A stretch of DNA of 64,000 nt from NCBI GenBank assembly GCA_031316155.1, contig JALDRB010000004.1, positions 248,001 through 312,000 of the forward strand, in the 5' to 3' direction. Made by a program: the position numbers and the translations under genes. Positions 54,985 through 63,236 of this stretch are shown here, in pieces (the first letter of the stretch is position 1; every line of letters begins with the position of its first letter). This DNA comes from Candidatus Scalindua sp. (GTDB lineage: Bacteria > Planctomycetota > Brocadiia > Brocadiales > Scalinduaceae). The notes under the pieces were generated by a model. That model was given only the letters and a program-made list of their open reading frames with translations. It was not told where the DNA came from and made no database searches.

Positions 54985-55171
54985 ATGAAAGACATTACAC
55001 TTGAAAACATTTATAAAAAAGTAGTCAAAATAGAGCGTGAAGTGGCTCCGGATAAAAAAAGCCTTATTGAAGAACCTGAGTTACATGATGATTTATTTCA
55101 CGGATGAAGACATTGATATTGAAAACTCAATCACAGTCAAAGACTTTAGTAAAAGATACGGGTTGAAATAG
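54985..55171 (+). pseudogene. Small antitoxin (RelB-like), left copy, broken
   Basis: Counterpart of 63048-63236 with several indels (ggctccgg for ggctcgg, and gatttatttcacggatgaagac), so the central part is out of frame. Confidence 0.75.
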
Positions 55172-55590
55172 TGTATAATCTTGAGATTAAAGATAGCCTT
55201 GATAAAAAGTTTAAGAAGATTCAGCGTTGTCGGTTAAGGAATTTGCACGTGCGGCTTTTGTCATACCCGAGTGCTTTTATCGAATTTATCCAGAGAGTCT
55301 CATTCATCCTAGATTCTCGCTAAAAACATGCAGGAATGACATCTTCGGAACAATAAATATATCGTGCCAAAAACCTAACCGGACAACGCTGAAAAGACAG
55401 AAAAAGATAGGGGAATGATTGAATTAATAGATAGGAAAGTAAGAGATATACTTGATGATCATATCGTTTCAAGCCTTTGAGGAAGCCCTTGCAAAACAAG
55501 CGAAGAGTGTTTGAAAGTGCCTTAACTTATGGGGATTGGGATATTAATAAGAATTGGTTAAAATATAAAGAAGAATTTATCAAGGAGTAA
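55171..55590 (+). pseudogene. relE-like toxin interrupted by MITE, left copy
   Basis: Same structure as at 63236-63669: RelE start, MITE insertion, RelE middle. There are extra indels, including damage to the right target duplication (gaaaagacag for gaagaagatt). Confidence 0.7.
55222..55391 (+). mobile_element. MITE, left copy
   Basis: Counterpart of the 167-bp element at 63287-63453. The left inverted repeat here carries a one-base loss and one gain (cagcgttgtcggttaagg); the right one is intact. Confidence 0.75.
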
Positions 55591-55593
55591 ATG

Positions 55594-55852
55594 ATGAATA
55601 AATATACTGAGTTTTGGTAATGGTATCAGCAGAGTTCCATAGATGCTTAATGGAAAACGAGGAATCTGCAGACAAAGTTCCTGCTAATGCAATGATTATA
55701 TTCCAAATTGCAAGGAAGATGAATTCAATAACTGGCATAAAGAGACATCTTTAAAAAATAAAGAAACAGATCAGCCATTAATATATGTTTATGTAAGGAA
55801 ATGGAGAAAACATTCCTCAATTGAAGAGATAAGCCTGGTAGGAGTAGCATAG
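55594..55852 (+). pseudogene. DUF5647 protein, left copy, frameshifted
   Basis: Counterpart of 63662-63922. One base is lost in the gagtttttgg run and others near 55710, so the product is interrupted although start and stop are conserved. Confidence 0.75.
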
Positions 55853-55933
55853 ACTCAAGGAAATTGTTAATGTAAGACAGACTGAAAAATTAATACTTAA
55901 AATTCTTAAATACCTGAATTGTCTTTACGAATT

Positions 55934-56284
55934 TGTCAATAGATTAGGGTTGGCCCCATTACGCCTAAACTTTGCGCCATGCTCTTTGCGCTCTGCTCTA
56001 TAGTCGCTTTAGATCACTTTCAACTTCTTGCCCGATGGTTTGTTTGGCGGGTAGTCACTTATGATGTACTTTAGTATCAAGCATCTGTCAGCCATCAACT
56101 ATGAACGAGCAATCAGCGCCCCCACGAATTATCGAATCAACAAATTAACGGGCTTTATTTAGCCTCTAGTCTTTATGCAAGCGTGATTTTTAACAAAGAG
56201 AGTTGAAGAGGTTTGAAATACCCCATTTTACTGGTTAAAATAGGATTTCTCAAAAAACCAATAACCAGCAAAGGGGCATTTCAG
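55934..56284. other. Mosaic spacer before the IS1380 remnant
   Basis: Holds pieces of the boundary repeats (ggttggccccattac near 55948; gtcagccatcaactatgaac; acgaattatcgaatcaacaaattaacgggc near 56125-56150). No gene. Confidence 0.5.
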
Positions 56285-57809
56285 ATGAACAAAAAATTAC
56301 GAAAGAAGTATACCAAAACCTCCAAGAGAAAGAAACGAGGGTAAAAAACGACTGGAGAGGAAGCAGTGGGAGGAACAACCCCAACCGATGTTCACCGCCA
56401 GGAATATCCATTACGAAATAGCAGAGAAGACACGGGCAATCAACTGCGGAGGAATAGGAGCAATACATCAAATGGTACTGAAGAGTGGTTTGGTACACGA
56501 GATTAACCGGCAGGTCAAATTACTGAAAAGCCTATTCCTACCACGAGTCAGATCATGTATTGAATATAGCATACAATGTCCTTTGCGGAAATATACGATT
56601 AGAGGACATAGAGTTGAACCGACAGGATACAGGGTACCTCAATGCAATAGGAGCGCAGAGGATACCGGATCCGACGACAGCGGATTTTACCCGTCGATTT
56701 AAGAAAAGCGGATATCCTGAGACCTTTGATGGAGTGCATCAATACCGCATTCGCGTATGGAAAGAAGGCAGGAAGGATTCCATGGAGGAGGCACTGATAG
56801 ATGTAGATGGTACGATAGCAAAAACGTATGGAGAGTGCAGGAGGGAATAGATGTATCGTATAAGGGGATATGGGGGTATGCGCCGCTGGTGATATCGCTG
56901 GGGAACACGAAGGGTGTTGTATCTGGTGAATCGTCCCGGGAACAGGCCGAGCCATGACGGTTGTGTGGAGTGGATAGACCGTGCGATAGGATTGGTGAAG
57001 CGATACGCGAAGAGGGTATGTATCAGAGGAGATGCAGTTTTTCCTTAACGGGAAATTTTGATCGTTGGTCTGAACGAGCAGACTTTGTGTTTGGTATGAA
57101 TGCTCATGCGGTGTTGGAAAGACGGGCAGGGGAGCTATCGAAGGAATCATGGAAGGAGATAAGGCGTAAACCGAAATACACGGTAAAGACCAACGAGAGA
57201 AAGAGGCCAGAGGGGGTAAAAGAGCGGATCGTGGAAGAGCGAGGGTATAAGAATATTTGTCTTGGAAGAGCACGTGGGAGAGTTTGCGTATCGACCGGTG
57301 AAGTGTGAGAAAGAGGTATCGAGTGGTAGTGGTCAGGAAGACCTTGAGAGTAGAAAGGGGTCAGATGAGATTATTTGATGACGTACGATACTTTTTACAT
57401 TACAACCCTGAGCGATATACCGGCAAGAGGAAGTAGTGGAGTTAGCAAATGGGCGATGCAATCAGGAGAATGTGGTAGAGCAGTTAAAGAACGGGGTAAA
57501 TGCGATGAAGATGCCGGTAAGGAATTTGGAGAGTAACTGGGCTTATATGGTAATAACAGCGCTGGCGTGGAATATAAAGGCGTGGTTTGGGATGTTAATG
57601 CCCGACAAGGCAAGGGGTACACAGGTTGTGAAGATGGAATTTCGGAGGTTTCTTAACACTGATTTTGCTGCCGTGTCAAATTATCAAAACGAGGAGAAAA
57701 GATCTTGTATCGTGTTCTTGGGTACAATGACTGGTTGCAGGATTTCTTTGCTACCTGGGAGCGGATCAGAAAACTGAAGATATACATGAAGGGTAACAAG
57801 ATTTTGTGA
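56285..57809 (+). mobile_element. IS1380-family transposase, frameshifted
   Basis: Forward frames in series read QPMFTARNIHYEIAEKTRAI and GGIGAIHQMV, then DHVLNIAYNVLCGNIRLEDI, ELNRQDTGYLNAIGAQRIPD, PTTADFTRRF. Near the end come ENVVEQLKNGVNAMKMPVRN, LESNWAYMVITALAWNIKAW and the final WLQDFFATWERIRKLK. This is the order and wording of IS1380-type DDE transposases. The frame changes many times by one or two bases over 1.5 kb, so no active enzyme is encoded. The lesions are again mostly small indels, like those in the left duplication copy next door. Terminal inverted repeats were not found. Confidence 0.8.
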
Positions 57810-57855
57810 GAAAAATGAATGGAGTTAAAAGTCTGCGGGATTGGTACATCAACAT

Positions 57856-57869
57856 TGTGTCATGACACA
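57856..57869. repeat. 14-bp perfect palindrome
   Basis: tgtgtcatgacaca is fully self-complementary. It could be an operator half-site pair or chance. It lies 50 bases after the IS1380 stop. Confidence 0.4.
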
Positions 57870-58019
57870 GTGATATTGTCTGTTCATAGTGGTATTTTTA
57901 CGAATTCGAGAAGTTTTGCAAACAAAAAAGTATTGAGAGATGCATAAGGGATCAAACAAGCAACCAATTATTGATTAAAATATTATGAGTACGTGTGTGG
58001 TTGATAAACCTCGCTTGTT

Positions 58020-58160
58020 TTAGGTCTAGTATCGAGGATCTAGTATCTAGCAATGAGCTATCAGCCATCAACTATGAACCATCAACTATGAACCATGAAC
58101 CATGAACCATGAGCCATGACCAATGACAAATACCTTATTCTGCTTTCAAGGTGACCCCAG
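58020..58160. repeat. Boundary repeat with ctagtatcgagg head and long heptamer run
   Basis: gtctagtatcgaggatctag, tatctagcaatgagctatcag, then a long run of catcaac/catgaac/catgagc heptamers, and caaataccttattctgctttcaaggtgacccc. The head recurs at 59096 and 59746. Confidence 0.7.
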
Positions 58161-58222
58161 GTTTGCCTATTCGTGAATTTTTTAAAAATGAATTATTAAA
58201 GATAAAAGGAGGATATTTGGAT

Positions 58223-58411
58223 ATGAAAACGAATTTAGCAATGAATGTTTATATTAAATCTTTAGAAGAGCAAATAAAAGTATTAAAGGCCATGGCAACT
58301 TATCCAAAAAAAACAAAAAAGAAATTCAAAGATTTAAAAGGAAGCTGGCATACCAAGATGACATTGAAAGAAATCAAAGAGTATGAACTTACAATGAAGG
58401 ATGCACTGTGA
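58223..58411 (+). CDS. Antitoxin paired with VapC-like toxin
   Basis: A 62-residue, lysine-rich helical protein (NVYIKSLEEQIKVLKAMATY, TKKKFKDLKGSWHTKMTL). aggagg lies 10 bases before the ATG at 58223. Its stop overlaps the GTG of the downstream PIN-domain gene by 4 bases, the standard coupling of an antitoxin and a toxin. I do not recognise a DNA-binding fold of a named family. The role is inferred from position, size and overlap. Confidence 0.7.
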   Translation: MKTNLAMNVYIKSLEEQIKVLKAMATYPKKTKKKFKDLKGSWHTKMTLKEIKEYELTMKDAL

Positions 58412-58797
58412 TATATATAACAGATACACATCCATTGGTTTGGTATTTTGAAAGGAATAAAGCTTTAAGCAAAAAGGCAGAATCGGTTTTTGATTCTGGG
58501 GAGTTACATATTGTTATACCATCACTTGTAATGGTTGAGGTTAAGTTTCTGATAAAAAAGAAAAGAATTAAAATTGTTTTTGATGAAATTAATGATGTAA
58601 TTGCTAACGATCCAAATTTTACAATATACCCATTGGATCTGCAAATTATTGAGAAGACACCATTAAATTTAAATATTCATGATGCTATTATATGTGCTAC
58701 TGCACTTGTCTATAGGGATGTTTTAAATGAAGATGTATGTCTCATAACTAAAGATTCAGAGATTAAAGATAGCCAACTTGTAGAAATATGCTGGTGA
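58408..58797 (+). CDS. VapC-type PIN-domain ribonuclease toxin
   Basis: A 129-residue PIN domain. The acidic residues that bind metal are visible: Asp in YITDTHPLVWY, Glu in SLVMVEVKFL, Asp in NIHDAIICATAL and Asp in LITKDSEI. PIN toxins of the VapC group cleave tRNA or rRNA and are held by the antitoxin encoded just upstream. Starts at GTG overlapping the antitoxin stop. Complete and undamaged, in contrast with every other toxin gene in the surrounding mosaic, so this is the one pair likely to work here. Confidence 0.88.
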   Translation: MIYITDTHPLVWYFERNKALSKKAESVFDSGELHIVIPSLVMVEVKFLIKKKRIKIVFDEINDVIANDPNFTIYPLDLQIIEKTPLNLNIHDAIICATALVYRDVLNEDVCLITKDSEIKDSQLVEICW

Positions 58798-59393
58798 TAA
58801 AAATATCAGTGTCTATTCGTGCTGACTCTTTTTCTTCAAATGACTAGTGTCCAATGACATAAATAGTGTCTGTCCCTAATAATTGTCAAATATAGTTGAT
58901 TCGTTGATTTGTTAATTTGGGTAGAGGGGTATGAGTCATTGATTTGCTTATACAATTCGGAAAATGGTCTTAATGGTTATATACGGTATTTGGCGTCAAA
59001 AAAGCAGAAAGAAAAAGATTAAGTGTGTTACTTGAAAGCGTGCTTCACGAATTATCGAATCAGCAAATTAACGAATTAACGGGCTTTAATCACATCTAGT
59101 ATCGAGGATCTAGTATCTAGCAATGAGCTATCAGCCATCAACTATGAACCATGAGCCATGTTCCTTTAACTTCTTATCTTCCTATCATCTTATCCAAATA
59201 AGGTTTTGAATTTTGGTATTTAATATTTTGGATATTATTTGGAATTTGATACTTGTCGTTTGGAATTTGTTTTTTATCTGTCTCTGTAGTAAGAAAACTT
59301 TTGTGACATAGCATCTTCGTGGCAAAAATTATTAATCAGAAATTGAGGGGAATAATAATTGAATAATGAAGGTTTGACCCCATTACAATTTTA
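58798..59393. other. Mosaic of repeat fragments
   Basis: No gene. In order: a piece also found near 54470 and 62515 (gttgatttgttaatttgggtag...ttcggaaaatgg), the last 50 bases of the mazF-like gene and its octamer run (59010-59075), a ctagtatcgagg-head heptamer block (59096-59165), and a block ending gaaggtttgaccccattac (59310-59392) also present at 54862 and 62928. Confidence 0.6.
59035..59175. repeat. Boundary repeat: octamers then heptamers
   Basis: acgaattatcgaatcagc... octamers, gggctttaatcaca, ctagtatcgagg head, then catcaac/catgaac/catgagc units. Confidence 0.65.
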
Positions 59394-59741
59394 TTTCTAG
59401 ATGAAATAATAACGGGGCTGCCAGAAGAAAGGGAGATCCATGTAATCCTTGATAATTACTGCACCCACAAGAAAAACGAAGAGTGGCTGCAAAAGCATCC
59501 TAACGTCTATTTTCACTTTACGCCCACTTCGGCTAGTTGGCTTAACCAAATCGAAATTTGGTTTGGTATATTCTCGCGCAAGGTACTCAGGGGCGCCTGT
59601 TTTGAAAACACAGCCAAGCTGAGAAATGCGATTGAATCATACATTAAGTATTATAATAAATCTCCAAGACCATTTGCTTGGAAGAAAAGGGAAGTAAATG
59701 GATCTCAATTGCGTGATACTATCGTAAATTTACGCTACTAG
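59394..59741 (+). mobile_element. IS630-family transposase, C-terminal fragment
   Basis: An open frame of 115 codons with no start. It encodes FLDEIITGLPEEREIHVILDNYCTHKK (second catalytic Asp in LDNYCTHK), then PTSASWLNQIEIWFGIFSRK (catalytic Glu in NQIE) and a conserved RPFAWKK tail. This is the last third of a transposase distinct from the intact one at 41315-42340. The 5' end is cut exactly where the ggtttgaccccattac block ends, so a recombination event probably removed it. Confidence 0.8.
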
Positions 59742-59744
59742 ACA

Positions 59745-59850
59745 CTAGCATCGAGGATCTAGTATCTAGCAATGAGCTATCAGCCATCAACCATGAACCA
59801 TGAGCCATGGCCAATGACAAATACCTTATTCTGCTTTCAAGGTCTGACCC
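59745..59850. repeat. Boundary repeat at the left edge of the right duplication copy
   Basis: actagcatcgaggatctag, heptamer units, and the caaataccttattctgctttcaaggtctgacccc tag. The 4.2-kb duplication begins inside this block. Confidence 0.7.
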
Positions 59851-59914
59851 CATGGGTCTCCCGTTAAATTCGAAAACTATTTAACTGGGGAGCCAAGATT
59901 TAATCTCCTAAATG

Positions 59915-60883
59915 ATGGAAATCTACAATCCACATGATAAATTCTTCAAAGAAACTTTTTCAATACGAGAAAATGTAGTAGATTTTCTTCAAGGAGTCTT
60001 TTCTGAAGAGATAGTTAAAAAGCTTGATTTATCCACACTGTCACTTGATAATAACTCATATATTGATGAGGAACTCAAAGAACATTATTCTGATATTGTA
60101 TATACCTGTGTTTGCAAAAATAAAGAACTAAAGATAGCCCTTTTATTTGAACATAAGAGTTACTGTGTAACATGTCCGTATCTACAGATATTACGATATC
60201 TTCTAAAGATATGGGAAACGAATATTAAGCAAACAGAAAGGCTCATGCTGGTAATTCCCGTGATTTTGTATCACGGCAAAGAAGAGTGGAAAGCAAGGAG
60301 ATTCAGTGAGTATTTTGAAGGGATAGATGAAACATTTATCAGGTTTGTTCCGGTATTTGAATATATACTCACAGACTTATCAAAATATAGCAATGATGAT
60401 ATAAAGAATAAGATATTTAGAAAGGTTTCTCTTGAGATATCCTTGCTGATTATGAGAAATGTTTTCAATGAAAGTGAACTGGAAGGAAACCTTAAGGATT
60501 TCTTTGAAATTGGCAGGCAATATTTTGAAGAGGAAGAGGGGGTAAGGTTCCTGGAAAGTGTAATCCGGTATATATATAGTTCAACCGAGATAGAAGTAAG
60601 TAAGGTTGTAAATACCATAAAAAATATATCAGAGAAGGGAGGCGAAATAAGTATGACAACTGCAGCAAAATTGATAGAAAAAGGTAAAATAGAAGGGAAG
60701 ATTGAAGGGAAGATTGAAGGTGAGAAAGCATTATTAATTCGTCTAATGGAGCGAAAGTGGGGTGAATTAAAACCTGACGTAAAGGAGCGTTTAAATAAAA
60801 TAAACTCATCGGATGAATTGGAAGCATTAGGAGAAAAAATTATCATTTCCGAACATGTGGAAGGTCTATTCCCAAATGAATAA
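59915..60883 (+). CDS. Rpn-family recombination-promoting nuclease/putative transposase
   Basis: A 322-residue PD-(D/E)XK enzyme of the Rpn/PDDEXK transposase family (YhgA-like), whose members nick or cut DNA and raise recombination frequency. It opens with the family motif YNPHDKFFKETFS. The catalytic core is SDIVYTC...LKIALLFEHKSY (D and ExK), followed by LMLVIPVILYHGKEEWK. The C-terminal third is helical with three KIEG units just before EKALLIRLMERKWGEL. ATG 59915 follows atttaatctcctaaatg; ATG 59912 is adjacent. Full length here and frameshifted in the left duplication copy. Such genes are often mobile and occur among toxin-antitoxin modules, as here. Confidence 0.9.
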   Translation: MEIYNPHDKFFKETFSIRENVVDFLQGVFSEEIVKKLDLSTLSLDNNSYIDEELKEHYSDIVYTCVCKNKELKIALLFEHKSYCVTCPYLQILRYLLKIWETNIKQTERLMLVIPVILYHGKEEWKARRFSEYFEGIDETFIRFVPVFEYILTDLSKYSNDDIKNKIFRKVSLEISLLIMRNVFNESELEGNLKDFFEIGRQYFEEEEGVRFLESVIRYIYSSTEIEVSKVVNTIKNISEKGGEISMTTAAKLIEKGKIEGKIEGKIEGEKALLIRLMERKWGELKPDVKERLNKINSSDELEALGEKIIISEHVEGLFPNE

Positions 60884-61049
60884 AATTGTTAACTCTGGTG
60901 CGTAGTTAAGGGTAGAGATTTGATAATCAATTATAGTTCTATTTGGCAAAGTAAGGTCAACGGCAGTCATGACCCCTTTTTCAGCCTGAAAGAACATGGT
61001 TTTCGACACCGTCAATAAATGGGAGCTGTTTTTGGTTTAAGGATGCGGT

Positions 61050-61346
61050 ATGCAATTAACAACTAATCAGACAATCGGTTTTCTGCGAACTCAAAAAGAT
61101 TTTTTTAAAAGAGAATTTAGAGTTAAAAAGATCGGAGTTTTTGGCTCCTACGCCAGAGGCAATATTACAGATGAGAGAGATATTGATATTGTAGTAGAGC
61201 TTGAAAGGCCTGACATGTTTTATATGATAGGCATTAAGCAGGTGATTGAAGAGTCTGTCGGCGTTAAAGTAGATATTGTTAGGCTTAGAGAAAAGATGAA
61301 CAAGGCCTTAAAGCAAAGAATAGAGAAGGATGTCATTTATGTATGA
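61050..61346 (+). CDS. MNT-type minimal nucleotidyltransferase antitoxin (MntA-like)
   Basis: A 98-residue minimal nucleotidyltransferase. The active site is IGVFGSYARGNITDERDIDI: GSxxRG followed by DxD. In MNT-HEPN toxin-antitoxin pairs this enzyme adds AMP to and silences the HepT toxin. Its stop overlaps the start of a HepT-like frame, the expected order. The ATG at 61050 has ggatgcgg upstream, a weak ribosome-binding site. The reading frame is intact although its partner toxin is truncated. Confidence 0.85.
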   Translation: MQLTTNQTIGFLRTQKDFFKREFRVKKIGVFGSYARGNITDERDIDIVVELERPDMFYMIGIKQVIEESVGVKVDIVRLREKMNKALKQRIEKDVIYV

Positions 61347-61481
61347 CAGAGAACTTGTCATCGAGATTCTAAAGAATATAGGCTGGCACTGGAACAGGTT
61401 ACTAAACGATTTCAAGTAATCCGGTCGAGTGATGATTTCATTAAGAAAGAATTGATGAATTATCAAATTTACAGACTTTAA
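61339..61481 (+). pseudogene. HepT-like (DUF86/HEPN) toxin, truncated and frameshifted
   Basis: Begins YDRELVIEILKNI, the typical HepT/DUF86 opening, then shifts frame by two bases into LALEQVTKRFQVIRSSDDF. After IKKELMNYQ the sequence becomes the octamer repeat and stops. The RX4-6H ribonuclease motif and most of a normal 110-140-residue protein are missing, so the toxin is dead. The same lesion exists in the left copy, so it predates the duplication. Confidence 0.75.
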
Positions 61482-61560
61482 TTATCCCATGAGCGAAGAA
61501 CCATGAGCCATGACCAAGGACAAATACCTTATTCTGCTTTCAAGGTCTGACCCTCAGGTT
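61452..61560. repeat. Composite boundary repeat after the HepT fragment
   Basis: aattgatgaattatcaaatttacagactttaattatcccatgagcgaag, heptamers, and acaaataccttattctgctttcaaggtctgaccctcagg. It replaces the 3' end of the toxin gene. Confidence 0.7.
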
Positions 61561-61702
61561 TTTTATACGTATGAAGGAGCGGTTTTTATTGTATAATAGT
61601 GCGTCGATACGACGAATATGAATTGTCACAGATAAAGAAATGATCCCATATTTCCTTCAGCAATTAGGGGTGCAAAACATTACATTATGGAGGGGATAAA
61701 TG

Positions 61703-61996
61703 ATGTCAAAAACAGCAGAAAATGTTAAACATGCTTATATTATATCTAGAAAAGGATATTGCGGAGGAAGGCCTATAATTGCTGGGACAAAGTTTCCAGT
61801 GTGTTCAGTTGTAAATTATATCTTAAAACAGGGGATGACTCCTGAAGAACTTGCGAAAGAATTCCCTCATCTAAATCTTTCTCAGATATATGATGCGTTG
61901 TCTTACTATTACGACCATAAGGACGAAATTGATAAAGACATTGAAAGTGGTAGTGAAATATCGTTGAGCAAAAAGCTTGGCGGGAAAAATGGATAA
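61703..61996 (+). CDS. DUF433 antitoxin
   Basis: A 97-residue protein of the DUF433 family with the standard ISRKGYCGGRPIIAGTKFPV (CGG.P.I.GT..PV) and QGMTPEELAKEFPHLNLSQI YDALSYYYDH pattern. It is a winged helix-like antitoxin normally encoded in front of a DUF5615 PIN-like toxin. tatggaggggataa gives a strong ribosome-binding site for the ATG at 61703. Its stop overlaps the start of the DUF5615 frame. Intact here. Confidence 0.9.
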   Translation: MSKTAENVKHAYIISRKGYCGGRPIIAGTKFPVCSVVNYILKQGMTPEELAKEFPHLNLSQIYDALSYYYDHKDEIDKDIESGSEISLSKKLGGKNG

Positions 61997-62341
61997 ACCA
62001 AGGTTATATCTTGATGAAGATGTTCGTTTATTACTTGCTGAAGTGTTAAGGCAAAGAGGGTACGACACCATACACGCTGTTGAAGTTAAGAGGCATGGTA
62101 AGAGTGACTCTTAACAATTGGTATATGCTGAAAAAATCATAGAGCAATTTTAACTCATAATATTAGAGATTATATTCTCCTCGCCAAAGAATATTCGCAT
62201 AAAGGTTTGAAACATAATGGGATTATTGTTTCTGATCAAGTAGGATTCGAAAAGTTGCTTAAAAGGGTTCTAAAATTTCTTTATAGAAATTCTAAAGAGG
62301 AATTAGAGAATCAATTTATCTGGCTCCATAATTACAAGTAA
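61989..62341 (+). pseudogene. DUF5615 PIN-like toxin, nonsense mutation plus frameshift
   Basis: Starts DKPRLYLDEDVRLLLAEVLR and RQRGYDTIHAVEVKRHGKSD, the DUF5615 opening with its LDED acidic site, then meets an in-frame TAA. Downstream it continues QLVYAEK, and after one extra A in a run of A it reads NHRAILTHNIRDYILLAKEY, HNGIIVSDQ and on to a stop at 62339-62341. Two independent lesions disable the toxin, while the antitoxin in front is intact. Both lesions are shared by the left duplication copy. Confidence 0.85.
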
Positions 62342-62607
62342 TGTAAATCCTTCTCACTTGTTGTAAATGTTAGATAGAAGATTCGAAAAGATGATAAAAT
62401 CAAAAGTTTTCTACATTGCAGCATATAAGCAGACTTGCCAATGCCCTGAATCTATCCATTGCATAAGACCGTAACACAGCTATGAGATCTATCAAGAAAA
62501 CACTCGAAGCTAGTTGTTTCGTTGATTTGTTAATTTGGGTAGGGGAGTATGAGTCATTGATTTACTTATACAATTCGGAAAATGGTCAGAGAGCAAGTAG
62601 AAAAAAG

Positions 62608-62769
62608 ATGGAAAGAAATAAGGCTGAATTAAAAACATTTGAAGATCTGGAGTGTTGGAAAGCGTGCTTCACGGATTATCAAATCAGCAAATTAACGAAT
62701 AATCGAATTAACGAATTATCGAATAGTCGAATCAGCGAATTGATGAATTATCAAATTTACAGACTTTAA
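62608..62769 (+). pseudogene. Start of a four-helix-bundle protein fused to octamer repeats
   Basis: ERNKAELKTFEDLECWKACF matches the N-terminal helix of four-helix-bundle (S23-like) proteins. From TDYQISKLT on, the codons are simply translated octamer repeat (NNRINELSNSRISELMNYQI). The rest of the gene is gone. Confidence 0.65.
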
Positions 62770-62790
62770 TTATCCCATGAGCCATGTTCC
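62675..62790. repeat. Octamer (gaattanc) repeat run
   Basis: About ten imperfect 8-base units from atcaaatcagc to atcaaatttac, then agactttaattatcccatgagccatg. Best example of the octamer family in the window. Confidence 0.75.
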
Positions 62791-63047
62791 TTTAACTTCT
62801 TATCTTCCTATCATCTTATCCGAATAAGGTTTTGAATTTTGGGAATTGGATTTTGGAAATTATTTGAAATTTGTTATTTGAGTTTTGATATTTGCTTGTA
62901 TCTGTGGTAAGAAAGCTTTTATGTCTTAGCATCTTCGTGGCAAAAATTATTAATCAGAAATTGAAGGGAATAATAATTGAATAATGAAGGTTTGACCCCA
63001 TTACACTTATAAGGCGCCACACTACATGGCTAGAGGAGGGTTGATTT

Positions 63048-63236
63048 ATGAAAGACATTACACTTGAAAACATTTATAAAAAAGTAGTCAAAATAGAGCG
63101 TGAAGTGGCTCGGATAAAAAAAAGCCTTATTGAAGAACCTGAGTTACATGATGATTTTATTTCACGGATGAGAGACATTGATATTGAAAACTCAATCACA
63201 GTCAAAGACTTTAGTAAAAGATACGGGTTGAAATAG
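63048..63236 (+). CDS. Small antitoxin upstream of relE (RelB-like)
   Basis: A 62-residue helical protein (KDITLENIYKKVVKIEREVA, RIKKSLIEEPELHDDFISRM, DIDIENSITVKDFSKRYGLK). ggaggg lies just before the ATG. Its stop overlaps the GTG of the relE-like frame (tagtg). Size, charge pattern and overlap identify it as the antitoxin of that pair; I do not recognise a specific RelB subfamily. Intact here although its toxin is interrupted. Confidence 0.7.
   Translation: MKDITLENIYKKVVKIEREVARIKKSLIEEPELHDDFISRMRDIDIENSITVKDFSKRYGLK

Larger units (their letters stand above)
51726..55933 (+). repeat. 4.2-kb direct duplication, left (indel-rich) copy
   Basis: Collinear over its whole length with 59795-64000, in the same orientation. 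Differences are mostly single-base or few-base indels, about a dozen clusters within the first gene alone, with few clean substitutions. All genes in this copy are frameshifted. The copy number of an aagatagaaggg unit also differs between copies. Confidence 0.9.
57810..58222. other. Spacer with palindrome and repeat words
   Basis: Contains the perfect 14-base palindrome tgtgtcatgacaca at 57856-57869 and, from about 58020, a full boundary repeat. No gene before the antitoxin at 58223. Confidence 0.5.

Noticed and set aside
51640-63000. CRISPR array
   Set aside because: The repeats are degenerate 7- and 8-mers without constant spacers, and no cas genes are present.
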